From Saccharicrinis sp963675435 (GTDB lineage: Bacteria; Bacteroidota; Bacteroidia; Bacteroidales; Marinilabiliaceae), in contig OY776216.1 in NCBI GenBank assembly GCA_963675435.1, positions 5,456,001 through 5,520,000 on the forward strand: a stretch of 64,000 nucleotides of DNA. The letters run 5' to 3'. The notes under the pieces were generated by a model. The model had not been told where the DNA came from, did not search any database, and saw only the letters and a program-made list of their open reading frames with translations. A program made the translations under genes and the position numbers. This document shows, one piece after another, positions 47,411 through 56,371 of the stretch (the first letter of the stretch is position 1; every line of letters starts with the position of its first letter).

Positions 47411-47689
47411 AAAACAAAAGGTTTAAATTAATAATTGTGTATTTAACTATGTAGATTATTTGAGATAAAATTCCATAGATTCAAAATGACCTATAACATC
47501 ATAATTCTTTAGATGCAGATTAAATCTATCAAATGTGATTTTAGTAATAAATCACTCTATAATTTTAATGACTTTCTAGATATAATATTCATTGAAATTA
47601 AAGGCTTTTTTTAATTGGTAATTTATGTGAGTAAAAAACAATCTATTCACAAACAGTGGGGGAACACTTATAATTTGTAAATATTAATG

Positions 47690-47719
47690 CAAATATATAA
47701 CAATATTCTAATGAGCAAA
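47690..47719 (-). promoter_or_regulatory. Probable promoter of SusCD operon C
   Basis: On the minus strand TTTG (47716-47719) is followed after 18 nt by TATATTTG (47690-47697), close to the Bacteroidota consensus, although the spacer is 1 nt shorter than usual. It implies a leader of about 270 nt. Confidence 0.5.
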
Positions 47720-48019
47720 AAACGTTTTTTACTTTTTTTAACACTTAAGGAGACTCGCATTTGAAATTTAAAATGACCTATAATCTCCCTCAAAATAGAT
47801 ATATCAGCAGATCTAGAATTTCAAACACTAAACAATTCAAACTCATTTGTATAATAATCATATTTCACATTAACTTTTTTTCACAATAAAGCACAAAAAA
47901 AAGGGAGGGGCAATTGAAATATATTACATAACACAATTTGCCCACCCCTCATTTTTACCTCATCACACTACATTACCCTACCATTCCACAAACCACCCCC
48001 TTATTTTACAAAAACAAAA

Positions 48020-48051
48020 AAAGGCTATCTTTTCAAAAAAAGACAGCCTTT
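48020..48051 (-). terminator. Intrinsic terminator of the decarboxylase operon
   Basis: AAAGGCT-A-TCTTTT pairs with AAAAGA-C-AGCCTTT with one mismatch. On the minus strand the stem runs into a T-rich tract. It lies 27 bp after the mmdB stop codon. Confidence 0.8.
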
Positions 48052-48078
48052 ACTATAAAGTTAACTCAGTAAATGTTA

Positions 48079-49332
48079 TTACATCAAAAAGCTCAACATA
48101 ATACCAGCAGCAACTGCAGAACCAATAACTCCGGATACATTAGGAGCCATAGCATGCATTAACAAGTGATTATTAGGATCGGTTTTCAATCCCTCTTGTT
48201 GAACTACCCTTGCAGAATCGGGTACTGCAGAAACTCCAGCTGCTCCGATTAATGGATTAATTTTGTTATCCTTCTTCAACATTAAATTCAATAGTCGAGC
48301 AAATAATAAACCTCCAGCAGTTGCTATAACAAAAGACAACGCACCTAAACCAAAGATTTTAATTGAATCCATAGTTAAAAATACATCAGCTTGAGTTGAT
48401 GCACCAACAGTAATTCCTAACAATATTGTTACAATATTAATTAATGAATTTCTTGCTGTATCAGCTAAACGTTCAGTTACACCAGATTCTTTTAATAGAT
48501 TTCCGAAAAACAACATACCCAACAAAGGCAATGCTGATGGCGCAATAAATGTTGTTAACAACAACCCTATTAATGGGAATAAGATTTTCTCTGTAGTTGA
48601 AACTGCTCTTGGTGGTTTCATTTTAATAGCACGTTCCTTTTTAGGAACCAACAATCTCATAATTGGCGGTTGAATTACTGGAACAAGAGCCATATAAGAA
48701 TAAGCGGCAATAGCAATAGCTCCCATCAAATGAGGCGCTAATTTTGAAGAAAGGAAAATTGCAGTAGGACCATCTGCTCCACCAATAATTGCAATCGCTC
48801 CAGCCTCATTTGGAAGGAATCCTAATGCTGAAGCACCCAAGAATGTTCCGAAAATACCAATTTGTGCTGCAGCTCCTAAAATCATTAATTTTGGGTTTGA
48901 AATCAATGATGAAAAATCAGTCATTGCACCAATCCCCAAGAAGATCAAAGGCGGATAAATACCTTGCTTAACTCCAAAATATAAATAATTCAAAACAGAA
49001 CCTTCTTCATATAAACCTATTTTATAACCAGCTAAGAAAGGAATATTACCCAAAATAACACCAGTACCAATAGGAATTAATAATAAAGGCTCATAATCAT
49101 ACTTAATTGCTAAAAAGATAAAAAACAACCCTACAGCAATCATAATCACGTGCGTATAGTGCACATTAGCGAATCCGGTAAACTCCCATAAAGAAGTTAA
49201 CCCTTGCAGAACTCCACCATCAGCAGCGGCAGAATTCACAGCAGCACTTAAGTCTGTTCCAAATACAATCTGAAAGCAGAACAAAATTGCCACAGCAAAA
49301 CAAAACGTTACTAACTTCCTCATGCTATTCAA
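48079..49332 (-). CDS. mmdB: Sodium-translocating decarboxylase beta subunit
   Basis: 417 aa (414 if Met4 is the start, which would also remove the overlap with the biotin-carrier gene). It is a polytopic OadB-family protein with the conserved IIGGADGPTAIF, whose Asp is part of the sodium path, and GAAGVSAVPDSARVVQ and HAMAPNVSGVIGSAVAAG. It couples decarboxylation of carboxybiotin to sodium export across the inner membrane. In the MmdABCD context the substrate is methylmalonyl-CoA. Confidence 0.93.
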   Translation of the reverse strand: MNSMRKLVTFCFAVAILFCFQIVFGTDLSAAVNSAAADGGVLQGLTSLWEFTGFANVHYTHVIMIAVGLFFIFLAIKYDYEPLLLIPIGTGVILGNIPFLAGYKIGLYEEGSVLNYLYFGVKQGIYPPLIFLGIGAMTDFSSLISNPKLMILGAAAQIGIFGTFLGASALGFLPNEAGAIAIIGGADGPTAIFLSSKLAPHLMGAIAIAAYSYMALVPVIQPPIMRLLVPKKERAIKMKPPRAVSTTEKILFPLIGLLLTTFIAPSALPLLGMLFFGNLLKESGVTERLADTARNSLINIVTILLGITVGASTQADVFLTMDSIKIFGLGALSFVIATAGGLLFARLLNLMLKKDNKINPLIGAAGVSAVPDSARVVQQEGLKTDPNNHLLMHAMAPNVSGVIGSAVAAGIMLSFLM

Positions 49333-49747
49333 ATTCTATTAAAATATCGTTTTGTAGAACAGCATCACCAACTGCAACTTTAATGTTTTTAACAACAGCA
49401 TCTTTTTCTGCCAAAACGTTGTTTTCCATTTTCATTGCTTCCATAACCAATAATACATCTCCTTTTTTAACAGCATCTCCCACTGCAACATTTAAAGAGA
49501 AAATATTTCCTGGAAGTGGAGCCTTGATTGCTCCAGCACCTGTTGCCTTATTTGGAACGGCACCTTCCCCTGGTTTACGCTCCACCTCTTTACGTACTAA
49601 CTTTGGAGTTTTTGTTTTTTTAACTTCCTGATGAACTTCTACTTCATAAGCTGTTCCGTTCACCACTACTGTAGCTAAAGAATCTTCAAAATCCTTTACT
49701 TCTACATGATATCTATTACCATTTACGGTAAAATCAAATTTTTTCAT
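49325..49747 (-). CDS. mmdC: Biotin carboxyl carrier subunit of the decarboxylase
   Basis: 140 aa. A linker with alternating Ala/Pro/Gly (NKATGAGAIKAPLPG) leads to the biotinyl domain with VMEAMKMENNV, the Lys between the two Met being biotinylated. It ferries CO2 from the carboxyltransferase to the membrane subunit. It overlaps or abuts mmdB, as expected for a stoichiometric complex. Confidence 0.93.
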   Translation of the reverse strand: MKKFDFTVNGNRYHVEVKDFEDSLATVVVNGTAYEVEVHQEVKKTKTPKLVRKEVERKPGEGAVPNKATGAGAIKAPLPGNIFSLNVAVGDAVKKGDVLLVMEAMKMENNVLAEKDAVVKNIKVAVGDAVLQNDILIEFE

Positions 49748-49765
49748 TTCTCTTATTATTTACGA

Positions 49766-50113
49766 TTATTTTGGAAATCCCATATTATTCATACCATAAA
49801 GTTTTGAACTCCATGGAGAATAACGTCTACGCACTCGCTTAATAGTGATTACATTACTTTCATCGTCATGATTTTCGTTCAAGTACATGTATAAAGCTGA
49901 TGCGATAACAGCATTGGTTTCACCGGAAATTTCCAGTTGATCGTCAGTAATATTAGCCTTACCTTTTCCCTTAAGACTTCTTTTGACACCACTTTGAATA
50001 ATCTTAGGCACCAATAGAAATATTCCCACTAAAAAAAGCAAGGCTGCAAAAACAATAATCCATCCTAAGATTGTTATTGTCCATGTTGTTGAATCAACAA
50101 TTAAAAAACTCAT
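49766..50113 (-). CDS. mmdD: OadG-type small membrane subunit
   Basis: 115 aa with one N-terminal membrane helix (ITILGWIIVFAALLFLVGIF) and a basic, polar tail, as in oxaloacetate decarboxylase gamma or methylmalonyl-CoA decarboxylase delta subunits, which assemble the complex. Sequence conservation in this family is weak, so the call depends on position between mmdA and mmdC. Confidence 0.85.
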   Translation of the reverse strand: MSFLIVDSTTWTITILGWIIVFAALLFLVGIFLLVPKIIQSGVKRSLKGKGKANITDDQLEISGETNAVIASALYMYLNENHDDESNVITIKRVRRRYSPWSSKLYGMNNMGFPK

Positions 50114-50131
50114 TCTTACTAATTTTAATGA

Positions 50132-51691
50132 TTACAATGGAATATTTCCGTGTTTTTTCGGAGGTAAATTCAATTTCTTAGTTTGAAGACCTTGTAAACC
50201 TCTGATAATTCTAAAACGCGAATTACGTGGTTCAATAACATCATCAATATAACCGTAAGCAGCAGCTTGATATGGATTAGCAAATTTCTCTACATATTCA
50301 GCTTCTTTATCTGCTGCATATTTAGCTCTTTCTGCAGGATCTTCTATTTTTGACATGGCTCTACCTTCAAGAACTTCAACAGCTCCTTTTCCACCCATCA
50401 CAGCAATCTCAGCTGATGGCCATGCATAATTCAAATCTCCACGAAGTTGCTTACAACTCATCACATCATGTGCTCCACCGTATGATTTACGTAGAGTAAC
50501 CGTGATTTTTGGAACTGTAGCTTCACCATAAGCAAACATTAATTTAGCACCATGTGTAATAATACCAGCATACTCTTGTCCACTACCTGGTAAGAATCCA
50601 GGAACGTCAACTAATGTAAGAATAGGAATATTAAATGCATCACAGAAACGAACAAAACGAGCCGCTTTTCTTGATGCATCACAATCAAGTACACCTGCAA
50701 GGAAACTTGGTTGATTGGCAACAATACCTACAGACTGACCTCCCATTCTACTAAATCCAACAATAATATTCTTAGCATAGTTACGGTGAACTTCTAAAAA
50801 TTCATTTTCATCAGCTAAAGCATAAATAACTTCCTTCATATCATATGGCTGATTTGGATTATCTGGAATAACAGTATTCAAGATATCATCCATACGATCA
50901 ATTGGGTCAGTACACTCAAGAATTGGAGCTTCCTCTAAATTATTTTGTGGTAAATAAGATAAAAGCTTTCTAATCAATAGAATTCCCTCTTCTTCATTAT
51001 CTAACATAAAGTGTGAAACACCTGATTTAGAAGAATGAACTGATGCACCACCTAAACCTTCTGTTGTAATATCTTCACCAGTTACTGTTTTAACAACCTT
51101 AGGACCAGTAACAAACATATAACTGGTATTTTCAGTCATCATAATAAAATCGGTAAGAGCAGGAGAATATACTGCACCACCAGCACAAGGACCGAAAATA
51201 GCTGAAATTTGAGGAATTACACCAGAAGCTTCAATATTACGCTGGAAAATTTCTGCATAACCAGCTAATGAAGTTACACCTTCTTGAATACGTGCACCAC
51301 CACTATCATTGATTCCAATTACAGGAGCTCCAACTTTCATGGCCATATCCATTACCTTACAAATCTTTTGTGCAAAAGTTTCTGATAATGATCCTCCCAA
51401 TACTGTAAAGTCCTGAGCAAAAAGAAAAACAATTCTTCCATCAATAGTACCCTGACCTGTAACAACTCCATCTCCTAAAAACTTGGTTTTTTCCATACCA
51501 AAGTTTACACAACGATGTGTTACAAACATATCAAACTCCTCAAAACTACCATCATCCACAAGCGTTTCAATACGCTCACGAGCAGTCATTTTTCCTTTTG
51601 CATGTTGGCTGTCAATTCTTTTTTGACCACCTCCTAATTTAGCTTCCGTACGAAGATCAATTAGTTTCTTAATTTTATCTTGATTAGACAT
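50132..51691 (-). CDS. mmdA: Methylmalonyl-CoA decarboxylase carboxyltransferase (alpha) subunit
   Basis: 519 aa with the two crotonase-like halves of the acyl-CoA carboxyltransferase family. Marks are GGGQKRIDSQHAKGKMTARE, VIGINDSGGARIQEG, FGPCAGGAVYSPA and, in the second half, DVPGFLPGSGQEYAGII and KSYGGAHDVM. It moves CO2 from methylmalonyl-CoA to biotin, releasing propionyl-CoA. The same fold serves propionyl-CoA carboxylase, but the OadB and OadG partners indicate the sodium-pumping direction. Confidence 0.93.
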   Translation of the reverse strand: MSNQDKIKKLIDLRTEAKLGGGQKRIDSQHAKGKMTARERIETLVDDGSFEEFDMFVTHRCVNFGMEKTKFLGDGVVTGQGTIDGRIVFLFAQDFTVLGGSLSETFAQKICKVMDMAMKVGAPVIGINDSGGARIQEGVTSLAGYAEIFQRNIEASGVIPQISAIFGPCAGGAVYSPALTDFIMMTENTSYMFVTGPKVVKTVTGEDITTEGLGGASVHSSKSGVSHFMLDNEEEGILLIRKLLSYLPQNNLEEAPILECTDPIDRMDDILNTVIPDNPNQPYDMKEVIYALADENEFLEVHRNYAKNIIVGFSRMGGQSVGIVANQPSFLAGVLDCDASRKAARFVRFCDAFNIPILTLVDVPGFLPGSGQEYAGIITHGAKLMFAYGEATVPKITVTLRKSYGGAHDVMSCKQLRGDLNYAWPSAEIAVMGGKGAVEVLEGRAMSKIEDPAERAKYAADKEAEYVEKFANPYQAAAYGYIDDVIEPRNSRFRIIRGLQGLQTKKLNLPPKKHGNIPL

Positions 51692-51716
51692 CGATACTTA
51701 TTATAAAATACATTAA

Positions 51717-52127
51717 TTACTTAGAAGGATCTTCACACAATTCTGTAAGAACACCAAATGTTGATTTTGGATGTAAGAAACCAATATTTAAACCTTCAGC
51801 TCCCTGGCGAGGTGTTTTATCAATTACCTTAACTCCTGCTTCCTGAATAGAAACTAATTTTTCAGCTAAATTTTCAACAGCAAATGCAACGTGATGAACT
51901 CCCTCGCCCTTTTTTTCAATAAATTTTCCAACAGGACCCTCAGGATCTGTTGACTCTAACAATTCAATTTTTGTTTGTCCTACCATAAAAAAGGCAGTTT
52001 TAACTTTTTGTTCTGCTACTTCTTCTACAGCATAACACTCTAATCCGAATGCTTTTTCATAGAAAGGGATTGCTTCATCTAAACTTTTAACTGCAATACC
52101 AATGTGCTCAATGTGCGATGGCTTCAT
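51717..52127 (-). CDS. mce: Methylmalonyl-CoA epimerase
   Basis: 136 aa of the vicinal-oxygen-chelate fold. HIGIAVKSLDEAIPFYEKAF starts the first module, with the metal-binding His. GVHHVAFAVENL supplies the second, and FLHPKSTFGVLTEL ends the protein with a conserved Glu region. It interconverts the R and S forms of methylmalonyl-CoA, linking the B12-dependent mutase to the decarboxylase. First gene of the operon. Confidence 0.95.
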   Translation of the reverse strand: MKPSHIEHIGIAVKSLDEAIPFYEKAFGLECYAVEEVAEQKVKTAFFMVGQTKIELLESTDPEGPVGKFIEKKGEGVHHVAFAVENLAEKLVSIQEAGVKVIDKTPRQGAEGLNIGFLHPKSTFGVLTELCEDPSK

Positions 52128-52655
52128 ATTAATTAAATTTTATGTGTTATATATTATTACCTTATATGTAATCCTCTCAAAAAAGACCATTCTCATGACA
52201 GTAATTCTTGAAATTTAAAACATACTTAATTATTTCAAATTATTGTTTACTAAAATTGAGCTACAAAATTACAATATAAAATTACCTGATCCTTAAAATA
52301 ACTATAAAAAAAAGATTGTTTTACAACATAATATAAATAGCGCAAAATATTTATATATCAGAATGTTATAAAACACCAAGACTATAAAAAAACGTCTTTT
52401 CTAATTAAAGAATTATTTCTTTAATGACTAATTTTCAGGCAAATAGCAACTATTTTGAGTAATATCCAAATTTGATTCTAAAATCATATTATAAGCAACA
52501 AGTCTACATATATTTCATATTGTTAATAATAATTATAAAATAACTAAAATTTACAACCTCTTTTTGTAATTATAGTTATTTACATGCTAAACATCATTAA
52601 AATAAGGTAGTATAATTCATATTTTTGCGAGCATATGCATAATTAATGATTACCT
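52128..52655. other. 528-bp AT-rich divergent intergenic region
   Basis: It separates mce from the M3 peptidase. A TATTTTTG sequence (52620-52627) matches a -7 box for the peptidase gene, although no -33 TTTG is found. No RNA gene or repeat is recognised. Confidence 0.4.
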
Positions 52656-54764
52656 ATGAAACGAAAAACGTTATTTTTTACACTTACATCACTACTCTGC
52701 ATTGTAGGATGTACAACAAAAAGCAAAATGGAAACGAATCCTTTTTTTGTGGAATACAACACTCCATTTAAAATAGCTCCTTTTGAGGAAATTAAAAACC
52801 AGCACTATATGCCTGCCTTTATTAAAGGTATGGAAGAACAAAATAAAAACATAGCTGCAATTGTAGAAAACACTGAAGCGCCCACTTTTAAAAATACAAT
52901 TGAAGCATTAGAGTATAGCGATGATATACTATCAAAAGTTTCAAATGTATTTTACAACTTAAAAAGTTCAAATACTAACGATAGTATAAAAGCGATTGCC
53001 CAGGAAGTTGCTCCATTACTATCTAAACATAGTGATGCTATTTTTTTAAATAAAGATTTATTTAAAAAAATTAAAACAGTTTATAATCAAAAAGATCAAC
53101 TTAATCTTCCAAAAGAAGCCGCAAAATTATTAACCGAAACTTATGAATCTTTTGCTAGGGGTGGTGCTAACCTTCCTGAAGATGCTAAAGAAGAATTTAG
53201 TAAAATAAATGGTCGTCTGGCTTTATTAACGCTGCAATTTGGAGATAATGTTTTGAATGAAACAAACAACTACATAATGGTTGTAGATAATGAAGCTGAC
53301 CTAAAAGGACTTCCTAAAAATGCTATTGATGCTGCGGCACAATTGGCTACAAAAAAAGGATACGAAGGTAAATGGCTTTTCACAACACAAAAACCTAGCT
53401 TGATTCCATTTTTACAATATGCTGAAAACCGAGACCTTAGAGAAAAAATATTCAATGCTTATATTAACAGAGGCGACAACAACAATGAGTATGACAATAA
53501 AAAGATCATTTCTGAAATTGTTTCACTTCGTATTAGAAGAGCTGAATTACTAGGTTATAAAAATCATGCTTCTTATGTTCTGGAAAGAAATATGGCCAAA
53601 ACACCGGAGGCTGTTTACCAAAAACTTACTTATTTAATGAACAAAGCGCAGGTTGTTGCTAAAAAAGAAGCTAAAGACATGCAACAAATCATCAACAGCG
53701 AAGGAGGTAATTTTAAATTACAACCTTGGGATTGGTGGTATTATGCTGAAAAAGTAAAAATGAAAAAATACAACCTGGATGAAAATGAAATTCGCCCTTA
53801 CTTTGAATTAAAAAATGTAATTGATGGAGCCTTATATACTGCGAACCAACTCTATGGATTACAATTTGAGAAAAAAGAAGGTCTACCTCTCCCACATCCT
53901 GATGCAATTGCTTTTGAAGTAAAAGAATCTACCGGAGAGCATGTTGGTATTTTATATATGGATTTTCACCCAAGAGAAAGCAAAAGAGGTGGTGCATGGA
54001 TGAATTCGTTCAGAAAACAACACCGAAGAGATGACATAGATATTACTCCAATAATTACTATGGTTTGCAATTTTACTTCTCCAACAGAAAGCACACCTTC
54101 GTTATTAAGTATTGATGAAGTAGAAACTTTATTTCATGAATTTGGACACTGTCTACATGGATTACTTTCAGATTGCACTTACAGAAGTTTATCAGGAACC
54201 AGCGTACCTCGCGATTTTGTAGAACTTCCTTCACAAGTAATGGAACACTGGTCTACGCATCCTACATTATTAAAATACTACGCTAAGAATTATAAAACAG
54301 GAGAAATTATTCCTGATGAACTCATTGCTAAAATTGAAAATAGCGGCAAATTTAATCAAGGTTTTGCTACTACTGAATATCTGGCGGCAGCGATTTTAGA
54401 TATGGATTACCATACATTAACAGAACCTATTGAAGGTGATATTAATGAATTTGAAAAAGCGAGTATTCAAAAAATGAACCTTATCCCTGAAATTGTTTCC
54501 AGATACAGAAGTACATATTTCCAACATGTATTTGCTGGTGGATACTCTGCAGGATACTATGCCTACATCTGGGCAGCAATATTAGATTCTGACGCTTTTG
54601 ACTCTTTTGAAGAAAAGGGAATATTTGATAACGAAACAGCAACTAAATTTCGTACAAACATCCTTGAAAAAGGTGGCACTGAAGATGCAATGGAAATGTA
54701 TATAAATTTCAAAGGAAATGAACCTGATGAAAATGCATTATTAAGAGACAGAGGTCTGATCTAA
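52656..54764 (+). CDS. dcp: M3-family peptidyl-dipeptidase (Dcp-like lipoprotein)
   Basis: 702 aa. Signal peptide with lipobox CIVGC, so it is probably lipid-anchored outside the cytoplasm. The thimet-oligopeptidase-type helical body ends in the zinc site ETLFHEFGHCLHGLLS, with the third ligand in DFVELPSQVMEHW and the conserved AGGYSAGYYAYIWA near the end. It would trim dipeptides from the C-termini of peptides. The catalytic set is complete. Confidence 0.93.
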   Translation: MKRKTLFFTLTSLLCIVGCTTKSKMETNPFFVEYNTPFKIAPFEEIKNQHYMPAFIKGMEEQNKNIAAIVENTEAPTFKNTIEALEYSDDILSKVSNVFYNLKSSNTNDSIKAIAQEVAPLLSKHSDAIFLNKDLFKKIKTVYNQKDQLNLPKEAAKLLTETYESFARGGANLPEDAKEEFSKINGRLALLTLQFGDNVLNETNNYIMVVDNEADLKGLPKNAIDAAAQLATKKGYEGKWLFTTQKPSLIPFLQYAENRDLREKIFNAYINRGDNNNEYDNKKIISEIVSLRIRRAELLGYKNHASYVLERNMAKTPEAVYQKLTYLMNKAQVVAKKEAKDMQQIINSEGGNFKLQPWDWWYYAEKVKMKKYNLDENEIRPYFELKNVIDGALYTANQLYGLQFEKKEGLPLPHPDAIAFEVKESTGEHVGILYMDFHPRESKRGGAWMNSFRKQHRRDDIDITPIITMVCNFTSPTESTPSLLSIDEVETLFHEFGHCLHGLLSDCTYRSLSGTSVPRDFVELPSQVMEHWSTHPTLLKYYAKNYKTGEIIPDELIAKIENSGKFNQGFATTEYLAAAILDMDYHTLTEPIEGDINEFEKASIQKMNLIPEIVSRYRSTYFQHVFAGGYSAGYYAYIWAAILDSDAFDSFEEKGIFDNETATKFRTNILEKGGTEDAMEMYINFKGNEPDENALLRDRGLI

Positions 54765-54770
54765 AATATA

Positions 54771-54814
54771 AAAACCCCTTAGCTATCATATTTATAGGTG
54801 GCTAAGAGTTTTTA
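54771..54814 (+). terminator. Probable terminator of the M3 peptidase gene
   Basis: AAAAC and CTTAGC pair with GCTAAG and GTTTTT around a roughly 17-nt loop with one small bulge. The stem ends in a T-run. Confidence 0.6.
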
Positions 54815-54837
54815 TGAAAATAAGGTATTAACTTATT

Positions 54838-55092
54838 AACCCGAGTTCGATTAAAATTAAAGAGCTCAGATTTTATTAAAATGCTGATATACAAGGCAAA
54901 TTCTTTTTGCATAGCGAGCTATGGTAGAAGAATTTAACGAAGTAGATTAGTATTTTAATAGAAAGCCACATATAAACAACGATTTTCTGCTTCATATTTG
55001 TTTAACATAGTCCGCTATGACTTCACAAATATTCATTGAAACTCAGTATTTATAAGCGGTCTGAGCCAATAATTTTATATCGAACTCGGGTT
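54838..55092 (-). repeat. MITE-like inverted-repeat element, copy 3 (inverted orientation)
   Basis: 255 bp, about 97% like copy 2 when reverse-complemented. The loop base pair change in CATAGTCCGCTATG and one fewer A in an A-run are the main differences. It is flanked by ATT on both sides, as is copy 2. It lies between the M3 peptidase and ferritin genes without interrupting either. Confidence 0.88.
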
Positions 55093-55358
55093 ATTACTTG
55101 ACCATCTCCCTAAAATATACTCATAAAATGGGAGACGGTCTTATTTCAGTGGGGATGCAATTGATTCTTTAAATCATTATTTATAATATTTTTTATATAA
55201 CTATTTAAGGAAGATCTAATATGGTCTTCCACATTAAAATAAACTCAAAATCAAAATTTTCATTTATTTAATACCATTACCCTATTTAAAAATTATGTAG
55301 ATACGTTCTAAATATCCATCACACCTCAACCAGCAGTACTTTTTTACCTTATTTGTTT

Positions 55359-55366
55359 TAAATTTG
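55359..55366 (+). promoter_or_regulatory. Possible -7 box (TAAATTTG) of the ferritin gene
   Basis: Exact match to TAnnTTTG, 31 bp before the ATG. A clear -33 TTTG is absent. Confidence 0.35.
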
Positions 55367-55397
55367 ATTTTTAGAAAGTAAACAAAAATAAAATATC

Positions 55398-55904
55398 ATG
55401 TTAAAAAAGGCTGTAGAAGAAATTTTAGTCAGACAAATTGAGAGAGAAGCATACTCTTCAAATTTATATTTGTCAATGGCTTCTTGGGCAGAAACAAATG
55501 GTTTAGGCGGAGTTTCAGAATGGATGTATGCTCAAGCAGAAGAGGAAAAAATACACCTTCTTAAGTTTATGAAATACGTAAACGAAAGAGGCGGAAAAGC
55601 TGTTATTCCAGCAGTAGCTCAACCTCCTGCTCACTTTGAAGATGTTAAGGATTTATATGAAAAAACGCTTGAACACGAACAATTTGTTACAGAAAGTATT
55701 AATGAAATTGTTGCTGTATGTTTAGAAGAAAAAGATTTTACCACACACAATTGGATTCAATGGTTCGTTACTGAACAAATTGAAGAAGAGGCTTCCGTTT
55801 CCGCGATCATTGATAAATTAAAATTACTTGACGGACATAATTTATATATGTTCGATAGAGATGTTGCAGGAATGAGAGGTTCTGTTCCTAGCAGCCAACA
55901 ATAA
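55398..55904 (+). CDS. ftnA: Ferritin, iron-storage protein
   Basis: The 168 aa match bacterial nonheme ferritin. Ferroxidase residues are visible as E17 (EREAYSSNLYLSMASWAE), E50-region EEEKIH and the later EHEQFV and QWFVTEQIEEE. It forms a 24-mer cytoplasmic shell that oxidises and stores iron. The gene stands alone and ends in a strong hairpin. Confidence 0.95.
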   Translation: MLKKAVEEILVRQIEREAYSSNLYLSMASWAETNGLGGVSEWMYAQAEEEKIHLLKFMKYVNERGGKAVIPAVAQPPAHFEDVKDLYEKTLEHEQFVTESINEIVAVCLEEKDFTTHNWIQWFVTEQIEEEASVSAIIDKLKLLDGHNLYMFDRDVAGMRGSVPSSQQ

Positions 55905-56371
55905 ACATTTTAGTTTATTATTACGCTTCAGATTACACGAAGACAATTATAAAACACATTTTAAAAGCTGGTTGTGATAATTTCACACCAGCTTTTTTCT
56001 TTATCTGAAAAGCTCTATTTTTGCTCCCCATAATACAAAGGCATTTGTAACGTATTAACACACATCCTTGGTATTTAAAGATGCTATCATTAATTGTTGT
56101 TAATTTAGCTTATCTGTTCTGAAAGTTTTATCTGACTCAATTCTTATATATTAAATTTAGTTACAGTACTCCTTAAACAACTAAATGGTAGTACAGCATA
56201 ACAGAACCTTAATACAAAAACTCAATTATAAAAAGAGGCTAGGTTATATAATATTTAGAATACAGAGATAAGTATATAATTATTTGATGATACAATCCAT
56301 AAGAAAATTCTCTTTCATGTGAATGATTAACCGTGGAGCATACTATACACAAATAGAAAAAATTTAGACCT
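55905..56371. other. 467-bp intergenic region after ferritin
   Basis: Apart from the ferritin terminator the sequence is AT-rich and featureless to the eye. No gene, repeat or RNA is recognised. Confidence 0.5.
55963..55996 (+). terminator. Intrinsic terminator of ferritin gene
   Basis: AAAAGCTGGT pairs with ACCAGCTTTT, and an inner GTGA pairs with TCAC after a one-base bulge. A run of T follows. Confidence 0.85.

Larger units (their letters stand above)
47411..48078 (-). promoter_or_regulatory. Leader and promoter region of SusCD operon C
   Basis: AAAGGTTT at 47417-47424 lies 6 nt from the start codon. A divergent distal box AATTAAAGGCTTT lies at 47596-47608 and can fold with the following TTTAATT. 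Farther right is promoter-like sequence at 47690-47719. Between it and the decarboxylase terminator lies a GAGGGGCAA...TTGCCCACCCCTC imperfect inverted repeat (about 47903-47950). No gene is seen. Confidence 0.5.

Noticed and set aside
46228..47426. Several plus-strand open frames of 70-120 codons opposite susC
   Set aside because: They are antisense shadows of a well-conserved susC gene. Similar shadows occur opposite the other long genes and were left out.
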